This document shows positions 1 through 4,539 of a DNA stretch of 7,169 bases, one piece after another. Under the pieces are notes generated by a model. It had not been told where the DNA came from and did not search any database. It was given only the letters and a program-made list of their open reading frames with translations. The number at the start of each line of letters is the position of its first letter. Position 1 is the stretch's first letter. Both the position numbers and the translations under genes were made by a program. Origin of the DNA: Candidatus Fermentibacteraceae bacterium (GTDB lineage: Bacteria > Fermentibacterota > Fermentibacteria > Fermentibacterales > JCC-6); contig JAGGYZ010000029.1 in NCBI GenBank assembly GCA_021162285.1, forward strand, positions 1-7,169, written 5' to 3'.

Positions 1-311
1 GCCATTATTTCCTTGGCGAACCACTTGCTGCCCTCAAGACGGGCACACTGTGCAGACGGCCCAAAACACGGGATTCCCTTGTCTTCAAGCACATCCGCAA
101 TACCCTCGACCAGAGGAACTTCCGGCCCCACAACCACCAGATCAACAGATTCTTTCTCTGCAATCTCGACCGGATCCCCGGTCAGATTAGTCGCGAACTC
201 TGCTGTCCCCGGGTTTCCGGGAGAAACAAGAACCTGGTTTGCACCGTTTCTGTGCAGAGCCCACGCAAGCGCGTGCTCTCGGCCTCCACTGCCAACTACA
301 AGAATTTTCAC
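1..311 (-). CDS. purD: Phosphoribosylamine--glycine ligase (GAR synthetase), N-terminal part, cut by the window edge
   Basis: Catalyses the second step of de novo purine synthesis in the cytoplasm: phosphoribosylamine plus glycine plus ATP gives glycinamide ribonucleotide. I translated 103 complete codons from a GTG start at 311; the rest of the gene lies left of position 1. The start of the protein reads MKILVVGSGGREHALAW, the classic PurD N-terminal nucleotide-fold signature. Further matches are SPGNPGTA (about residues 30-37), VVGPEVPLVEGI (60-71) and the conserved LEGSKWFAKEIM (92-103) that leads into the ATP-grasp domain. The stretch between NPGTA and the VGPE motif looks several residues shorter than in E. 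coli PurD. The GTG overlaps the panB stop (GTGA), and a purine-rich GGAAGGGG at 321-328 inside panB lies 9 nt upstream, so translation is probably coupled. Identification is secure; whether the gene is intact beyond the window is unknown. Confidence 0.95.
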   Translation of the reverse strand, partial: MKILVVGSGGREHALAWALHRNGANQVLVSPGNPGTAEFATNLTGDPVEIAEKESVDLVVVGPEVPLVEGIADVLEDKGIPCFGPSAQCARLEGSKWFAKEIM

Positions 312-1129
312 CGGGCTTTTCCCCTTCCCTTGAAAACATTCTCTTCACCGGGAAAAGTTCCACCGGCTACATCACTTACATAACTTCCGATTGCCTCCTC
401 CATTACAGAGTTGAGGTCTGCATACTTCCTTAAAAATTTTGGATTAAAAGCACGGTTGATACCCAGCATGTCGTTGACAACCAGAATCTGACCGTGTGTG
501 TACCTGCCTGCGCCGATACCGATCGTCGGGATCGATGAAGCCCTGGATATTGCGTCAGCAACTTCTTCCTCTATCATTTCAAGGACAAGGGAAAAAGCTC
601 CGGCATCTTCAAGGTCTTTTGTCTGTCGGAGAAGCATTTCTTCGGAATCGGACCGTACTACCCGGTAGCTTCCTTCACTTCTTATGGACTGTGGAAGAAG
701 ACCTATGTGCCCCATCACTGGAATGCCGGCACTTACGATAGCCCTTACCCGGCTTACAGCAGCATTGTTGCCGCCTTCCAGCTTTACAGCATCAACCCCC
801 GCCTCAGCTATAAATCTCACTGCGCTGGCAACTGCTGTCTCGTCGGAAGGCTGATAGCTTCCAAAAGGCATATCACCTACAACAAGAGCGTCAGGTGCTC
901 CTTTTTTTACAGCCCGACAGTGGGCGATAAGAACATCCACAGAAGCCCCCAGAGTGGTATCCTCACCCAGAACCGCCATCTGAAAGGAATCACCCACCAG
1001 AATAACATGGACTCCAGCCTGCTGTTCCATCCGGGCAGTGTGGTAGTCATAAGCTGTAAGAGCAACGATCTTCTCGCCGCGTTTTCTCATAGCCGCCAGA
1101 GTTTTAACAGTTAGTTTTCCGCCTGCCAT
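308..1129 (-). CDS. panB: 3-methyl-2-oxobutanoate hydroxymethyltransferase (ketopantoate hydroxymethyltransferase)
   Basis: First committed step of pantothenate (vitamin B5, CoA precursor) synthesis: transfers a hydroxymethyl group from 5,10-methylene-tetrahydrofolate to 2-oxoisovalerate. The 273-residue length fits the family (about 264 in E. coli). Visible motifs are LTAYDY (24-29), VILVGDS (42-48), VVGDMPF (83-89), VKLEGG (115-120), GHIGLLPQS (140-148), LVLE (181-184) and GIGAG. By alignment to E. coli, D47 and D86 are the metal ligands, K116 and E118 lie in the active site, and E184 is the expected catalytic Glu; all are present. The frame is open 25 codons further upstream to a possible start at 1204, but that extension does not resemble PanB. 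ATG at 1129 gives the family N-terminus and sits just after GGAGG. The TGA overlaps the purD GTG. A long leader with possible regulation lies upstream. Confidence 0.96.
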   Translation of the reverse strand: MAGGKLTVKTLAAMRKRGEKIVALTAYDYHTARMEQQAGVHVILVGDSFQMAVLGEDTTLGASVDVLIAHCRAVKKGAPDALVVGDMPFGSYQPSDETAVASAVRFIAEAGVDAVKLEGGNNAAVSRVRAIVSAGIPVMGHIGLLPQSIRSEGSYRVVRSDSEEMLLRQTKDLEDAGAFSLVLEMIEEEVADAISRASSIPTIGIGAGRYTHGQILVVNDMLGINRAFNPKFLRKYADLNSVMEEAIGSYVSDVAGGTFPGEENVFKGRGKAR

Positions 1130-1130
1130 T

Positions 1131-1137
1131 TTCCTCC
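1131..1137 (-). promoter_or_regulatory. Ribosome binding site that fixes the panB start
   Basis: Read on the minus strand the bases are GGAGGAA, followed by one A and then the ATG at 1129. The spacing from GGAGG to the start is only 3 nt, shorter than usual, but the match is strong and no comparable site precedes the upstream in-frame start at 1204. The same bases are complementary to a pyrimidine tract at 1233-1239 in the leader (see findings). Confidence 0.7.
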
Positions 1138-1239
1138 ACCCTGAATGTTTAGAGTACCCGGGTAAGATAATTGAATGCAAACACCACTCAAAGACTGCAG
1201 ACAAACTGGAGTAAAAAAGAAAAGCCTTAAGAAGAGGAA

Positions 1240-1396
1240 GGGGGCCAAACCCTGAGGAATGCTCTTAATACAGGGTTAAAGGGCTTACAACAACCGTCTG
1301 GGTCTCTGAGTCTTCCCCCCCACAAAGAGGGGCGCCTCCGAAGCAGACGGGTGAGGCCTTCATGGGTATACTACCACTCTCAGATCTCTGGCCCCC
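1240..1396. ncRNA. Unidentified structured RNA candidate (riboswitch-like leader or small RNA), strand unresolved
   Basis: The element is closed by a perfect 8-bp helix, GGGGGCCA (1240-1247) with TGGCCCCC (1389-1396). Inside are a 7-bp hairpin AACCCTG (1248-1254) with CAGGGTT (1271-1277), a 7-bp helix CCGTCTG (1294-1300) with CAGACGG (1344-1350), and an inner C-run/G-run pairing around 1315-1332. A 6-bp pairing TCTGAG (1305-1310) with CTCAGA (1379-1384) would form an H-type pseudoknot with the second helix. The arrangement resembles a multi-branched riboswitch or small RNA. All helices are Watson-Crick, so G-U bias does not reveal the strand. Plus strand is favoured by the terminator at 1424-1473. 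Minus strand is favoured by a 17-nt-spaced promoter-like pair and an anti-ribosome-binding-site tract before panB. I compared it by eye with SRP RNA, 6S RNA, RNase P RNA, tmRNA, 5S rRNA, T-box and common riboswitches and found no convincing match. Confidence 0.5.
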
Positions 1397-1407
1397 TGAC
1401 ACAGACT

Positions 1408-1436
1408 ATATTACCGGTTACCATCGCTCTCGTCAA
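1408..1436 (-). promoter_or_regulatory. Candidate sigma70-type promoter for a minus-strand panB leader
   Basis: On the minus strand TTGACG (1436-1431, five of six to TTGACA) is followed after exactly 17 nt by TAATAT (1413-1408, four of six to TATAAT). An alternative -10, TATAGT, lies 3 nt further on (1410-1405). Either would start transcription near 1397-1401, immediately before the closing helix of the folded element. The site overlaps the plus-strand terminator. It is a motif match only, and the -10 is weak. A second, weaker AT-rich possibility for panB lies around 1165-1175. Confidence 0.4.
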
Positions 1437-1473
1437 ACCCCGTCGCAGGGGAAAGAGCGGGTTTTTGCTTTTT
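1424..1473 (+). terminator. Rho-independent terminator upstream of proS
   Basis: CGCTCT (1425-1430) pairs with AGAGCG (1454-1459), with an inner CCCC (1438-1441)/GGGG (1448-1451) stem on a 6-nt loop. It is followed by two T-runs (1462-1466 and 1469-1473) split by GC. The asymmetric internal loop (7 nt against 2 nt) makes it imperfect. Because panB and proS diverge, a right-facing terminator here can only serve a transcript that begins within the intergenic region: either a small RNA, or a proS leader under attenuation. Confidence 0.6.
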
Positions 1474-1507
1474 ATCTGTCGTAGTATAAGTTAATGAAAG
1501 GGTGGCC

Positions 1508-2950
1508 ATGGCAAAAAACATAACGAGTCCGGAAAAAGACTTTTCCAGATGGTATCTGGATGTCATAAGAGAAGCTGAGCTTTCCGACCCGGCTCCAGTC
1601 CGCGGCTGCATGGTTATACGCCCGTACGGCTACTCAATATGGGAGCTTATGAAGGATGATCTTGACCGGCGTTTCAAGGAAACCGGTCACAGCAATGCCT
1701 ACTTCCCTCTGTTAATTCCCGAGAGTTTTCTGAAAAAGGAAGCGGAACATGTGGAGGGCTTCAGCCCTGAACTGGCCATTGTAACACATGCAGGCGGGAA
1801 AAAGCTTGAGGAGCCTCTTGTTGTGCGGCCTACATCGGAAACAATCATCAACCACATGTTCAGCAAGTGGATCAACAGCTACCGCGACCTTCCCATGCTT
1901 CTTAACCAGTGGGCAAATGTTGTAAGGTGGGAGCTGCGCCCCAGACCATTCCTGAGAACAACTGAATTCCTGTGGCAGGAGGGGCACACAGCCCACGTTT
2001 CTGAAGATGATGCCAGGCAGGAAACCATGCGCATGCTGGAGGTTTACACTGATTTCATGAACGATATGGCAGCTATTCCAGTTATACCAGGCAGGAAGAC
2101 TGAAAAGGAAAAATTCGCCGGTGCTGTGAATACGTACACCATCGAGTCCATGATGGGAAATGGCTGGGCACTTCAGGGTGGCACAAGCCATTACCTGGGA
2201 ACTAACTTTGCTAAAGCTTTTGACACAAGATTTCTTGATTCGGAAAACCAGCGTCAGTTCGTTCACCAGACCAGCTGGGGCGTTACAACAAGGCTTGTAG
2301 GTGCCGTAATCATGGTTCACGGAGATGAACACGGGCTGAAACTTCCGCCTATGCTTGCCCCTGTGCAGGTTGTGATAGTGCCTATTGCCCGTAAAGAAGA
2401 AGAGAAAGCTGCCGTTACAGAAGCTGCCGACAAGATCGCCGCGCAGTTGAAAGATACAGGTATCCGTGTTCTTGTTGACCACAGAGACGGAATGAGCCCG
2501 GGATTTAAATTCAACCACTGGGAAGTTCGCGGTGTACCTCTGCGACTTGAGCTGGGTCCCAGAGACCTAGCGGAAGGTCATGTAATGGCCAGCCCCCGGA
2601 ACAAACCCGGCAGGGAAGGCAAGTTTACGATTCCAATGCAGGGCATCGCCGATGCTGTAAAAAACATTCTGACAGACATACAAAGTGAGATGCTTGCTTC
2701 AGCTCTTGAATTCAGGAACACTCACACCTACGATGTAGAGACCTACGACGAATTCAAACAGCTGCTTCCAGGGCAGCCGGGGTTCTACCGCGTGTGGTGG
2801 GACGGCGACGGTGAAGACGAAGCAAGGATACAGGAGGAAACCAAGGCTACTGTGAGGTGCATTCCCCTGGAGCAGAGGCCGGGATCCGGTACCTGTTTCC
2901 TCACAGGCAGGAAAACCTCAACAACGGCAATCATAGCACGGGCCTACTGA
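1508..2950 (+). CDS. proS: Prolyl-tRNA synthetase, archaeal/eukaryotic-like short type
   Basis: Class II aminoacyl-tRNA synthetase that charges tRNA-Pro in the cytoplasm. From ATG 1508 the protein is 480 residues and lacks the editing insertion of the E. coli-type enzyme. Motif 1 region GCMVIRPYGYSIWELM is at 33-48, RPTSE at 107-111, motif 2 with RWELRPRPFLRTTEF from 140, and motif 3 region TRLVGAVIMVHGDEHGLKLPP at about 261-281. An anticodon-binding domain starts near 284, and the type-specific C-terminal domain ends in Tyr480. A GTG at 1502 is in frame, but ATG 1508 has AAAGGG (1497-1502) 5 nt upstream and is preferred. In the C-terminal zinc-binding region the expected four cysteines appear as Asp432, Asp437, Cys463 and Thr466, so zinc binding is probably lost. 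The next gene starts 3 nt after the stop. Function is secure. Confidence 0.96.
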   Translation: MAKNITSPEKDFSRWYLDVIREAELSDPAPVRGCMVIRPYGYSIWELMKDDLDRRFKETGHSNAYFPLLIPESFLKKEAEHVEGFSPELAIVTHAGGKKLEEPLVVRPTSETIINHMFSKWINSYRDLPMLLNQWANVVRWELRPRPFLRTTEFLWQEGHTAHVSEDDARQETMRMLEVYTDFMNDMAAIPVIPGRKTEKEKFAGAVNTYTIESMMGNGWALQGGTSHYLGTNFAKAFDTRFLDSENQRQFVHQTSWGVTTRLVGAVIMVHGDEHGLKLPPMLAPVQVVIVPIARKEEEKAAVTEAADKIAAQLKDTGIRVLVDHRDGMSPGFKFNHWEVRGVPLRLELGPRDLAEGHVMASPRNKPGREGKFTIPMQGIADAVKNILTDIQSEMLASALEFRNTHTYDVETYDEFKQLLPGQPGFYRVWWDGDGEDEARIQEETKATVRCIPLEQRPGSGTCFLTGRKTSTTAIIARAY

Positions 2951-2953
2951 CCG

Positions 2954-4489
2954 GTGTCTGAAAAGAGAAAGCTCCTGCCTGCTGCAACTGCAGCAGGCGG
3001 GCTTTTTCTTCTACTGGCAGTGATGGTTACATGGCCGCTTGCTGTAACAGGCAGTCCCCACGACCACGTTGACACCCTGTTCAACAGCTGGCTGATTTCC
3101 TGGAACACCCATGCGGTACTTTCAGGAGAAAACCCTCTGAACCTTCCAATCTTTGCAGGCTTTCCCGATGGTAACGGCAGAAATGACTTGCTTCTGGTGC
3201 AGAGTGCAGCTGCCCTGCCAATGCAGACTGCCGGTATGGACCCTGTTCACATTCACAACCTTCTTCTTGTGTTGTCACTTGCTTTCGCAGGTTTCGCTGC
3301 TGCGGTTCTGGCGGCTGAAACAGGTGCATCACCGCCGGGATGGCTGTTCACCGGGTCGGTTGTTGTTCTGCTTCCATATTTCCAGTCGCATGTCTGGCAT
3401 ATTCAACTGTTTTCCGCAGGGTTTTCTATTCTGGCAATAGTGTATGCCCTTCGAACTCTCAAGGGGAAAACAACAGGCTGGCAGCTGGGAGTACTGGTTC
3501 TGCTGCAGTGTCTGAGCTCTCTATACCTGTGGTACTTCCTGAACCTGGCCATACTGCTGCTGCTGGTAACAGCCTTCTTCCTTAAACAAAGAAAAAAACT
3601 TCTTCCCGCGGGAATCTGGTGGACTGCAGGCAACCTTGCTTCCCTGCTGTTTCTCATCCCTCACATTAAAAATGCTCAGGCGTGGCCGACAGACACAATA
3701 GCTTCAACAGATGTGCTGGCTTTCCTGGCGCCCTGGGGAAACAGCACTGTTCTGGGCTGGATGAGAGCGGGCAGTGTACACCCTGAAGCAGCTCTGTGGC
3801 CGGGGCTTGCTGTGATCGCCGGAAGCATCTGGTTTCTCCTCCGGGGAAAAAAGAACAGGTGGGATATTTTTCTCCTGGCCTGTGTTGTGTTCTTTTCCGT
3901 TTTCAGCCTGGGTCCGGTACTGGTTGCAGGAGGCAAAGCTCTTGCTCCTGCGCCTTTCAGAATTCTGGCACTGCTGCCCGGGTGTTCGTCAATTAGACTT
4001 CCAGCAAGAGCAGGTATCTTCGCACTGGTTCCCCTGGCTGTATTTGCAGGACGCAAGCTGCAGGAAAAACCGGGACTCGCTGTGCTGGGAATTTTATTCA
4101 CTGCGGCAGCAGTGTGGCATCCTCCGATAGAAACAATTCCACTTGGATCTCAACCCTGGCAACAGTGGATTGCGCATAGAAACTTCCAGCGAATACTCTA
4201 CCTGCCTGTTTCCAGTGACCTGGACCGGCCTGAAATTGAAACAGAACGGCTGGCAGGTTCAACCTGCTGTTTTACTCCATCGGTAAACGGGTACAGCACA
4301 ACTCTCCCGGCCGAATATGACGAGTATGCCCAGGTTCTTAATCAGTGGCCTTCCGAAGAGGCAGACAGTCTTCTCCGCGAACTTCGTGTAGACTGCATTA
4401 TCATTGAAGGCAGGCAGCCACCGCAGGCTGACACAGTGTTTTTCGATGGAAGAATTCATGTTTCAGTGGTGGTGACCCACATTAACTAA
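2954..4489 (+). CDS. Polytopic membrane protein, GT-C-like glycosyltransferase family, substrate unknown
   Basis: The protein has 511 residues and about ten predicted membrane segments (roughly 9-31, 101-121, 131-168, 178-210, 220-236, 281-297, 304-325, 352-366, 374-388), then a soluble C-terminal part of about 120 residues. The first external loop carries DHVDTLFNSWLISWNTHA (37-54). This corresponds to the acidic loop D-x-x-x-N-x-W-I-x-x-W of uncharacterised GT-C/PMT-like proteins, where acidic residues bind metal and lipid-phosphate sugar donor. SIRLPARAGIF (346-356) resembles the R-x-P-A-R-F element of the same group. The tail motifs NGYSTTLPAEY (445-455) and LLRELRVDCIIIE (473-485) are also typical of it. 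I infer transfer of a sugar from a polyprenyl-phosphate donor at the outer membrane face; acceptor unknown. The start is GTG, 3 nt after the proS stop, with no clear ribosome binding site, so it is probably coupled to proS. Later starts would remove the first membrane segment. Confidence 0.7.
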   Translation: MSEKRKLLPAATAAGGLFLLLAVMVTWPLAVTGSPHDHVDTLFNSWLISWNTHAVLSGENPLNLPIFAGFPDGNGRNDLLLVQSAAALPMQTAGMDPVHIHNLLLVLSLAFAGFAAAVLAAETGASPPGWLFTGSVVVLLPYFQSHVWHIQLFSAGFSILAIVYALRTLKGKTTGWQLGVLVLLQCLSSLYLWYFLNLAILLLLVTAFFLKQRKKLLPAGIWWTAGNLASLLFLIPHIKNAQAWPTDTIASTDVLAFLAPWGNSTVLGWMRAGSVHPEAALWPGLAVIAGSIWFLLRGKKNRWDIFLLACVVFFSVFSLGPVLVAGGKALAPAPFRILALLPGCSSIRLPARAGIFALVPLAVFAGRKLQEKPGLAVLGILFTAAAVWHPPIETIPLGSQPWQQWIAHRNFQRILYLPVSSDLDRPEIETERLAGSTCCFTPSVNGYSTTLPAEYDEYAQVLNQWPSEEADSLLRELRVDCIIIEGRQPPQADTVFFDGRIHVSVVVTHIN

Positions 4490-4500
4490 GCGGGTATATT
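4472..4500 (+). promoter_or_regulatory. Candidate promoter for the C25-like peptidase gene
   Basis: GTGACC (4472-4477, four of six to TTGACA) and TATATT (4495-4500, five of six to TATAAT) are separated by exactly 17 nt. This predicts a start near 4507 and a leader of about 33 nt. The -35 lies inside the last codons of the preceding gene. A 5-bp inverted repeat, GCGGG (4490-4494) and CCCGC (4508-4512), brackets the -10. It lacks a following T-run, so it is not a good terminator, but it could be a weak operator. Motif match only. Confidence 0.4.
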
Positions 4501-4529
4501 GTTTCTTCCCGCACTTGAAATAATTATCC

Positions 4530-4534
4530 GGAGG
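4530..4534 (+). promoter_or_regulatory. Ribosome binding site of the C25-like peptidase gene
   Basis: GGAGG with a 5-nt spacer before the ATG at 4540. It is the strongest Shine-Dalgarno site in the plus-strand half of the window. It fixes the start at 4540 and shows that the gene is initiated independently of the membrane-protein gene upstream. Confidence 0.8.
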
Positions 4535-4539
4535 TCAAC

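Larger units (their letters stand above)
1130..1507. other. Divergent intergenic region between panB and proS
   Basis: This 378-nt gap holds no convincing protein gene. Its contents are the panB ribosome binding site (1131-1137), an A-rich stretch (1213-1223) that reads as a T-rich tract on the minus strand without a hairpin before it, the folded element at 1240-1396, and the terminator at 1424-1473. A possible proS -10, TATAAG, lies at 1485-1490 but has only a poor -35. On the plus strand upstream of the folded element the best -10-like hexamer is GATAAT at 1166-1171, without a good -35 partner, so a plus-strand promoter is not established. Confidence 0.7.

Noticed and set aside
1130..1204. 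N-terminal extension of PanB to a start at 1204.
   Set aside because: The 25 extra residues do not resemble any PanB N-terminus, and the ATG at 1129 follows GGAGG and gives the family length.
1205..1240. Minus-strand T-rich tract near 1213-1223 as a terminator for the folded element.
   Set aside because: No GC-rich hairpin directly precedes the T-run; the closing helix ends more than 15 nt earlier. It is more likely just an AT-rich leader segment.
1240..1396. 6S RNA: patches such as AGGGTTAAAGGGCTTACA (1272-1289) and CCACAAAGAGGGGCGCC (1320-1336) resemble parts of E. coli 6S RNA.
   Set aside because: The patches occur in the reverse order compared with 6S RNA, and the fold here is branched right after the closing helix instead of a long rod with a central bubble. 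The similarity is probably chance.
1240..1396. SRP RNA, RNase P RNA, tmRNA, 5S rRNA, T-box, or cobalamin, TPP, SAM, glycine, THF and ZTP riboswitches.
   Set aside because: The hallmark sequences I know for these families (for example the SRP GGAAG/AGCAG core, the P4 box of RNase P, the T-box antiterminator TGGNACCGCG and the B12 box) are not visible on either strand. A covariance-model search would be decisive.
1712..2518. Long minus-strand open frame (268 codons) opposite proS.
   Set aside because: It is antisense to the clearly conserved proS motifs, shows no recognisable domain, and has no plausible start site; it is a shadow of the coding strand.
4490..4512. GCGGG/CCCGC inverted repeat as a terminator after the membrane-protein gene.
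   Set aside because: The stem has only 5 bp, the loop is 13 nt and no T-run follows; it overlaps the candidate promoter instead.
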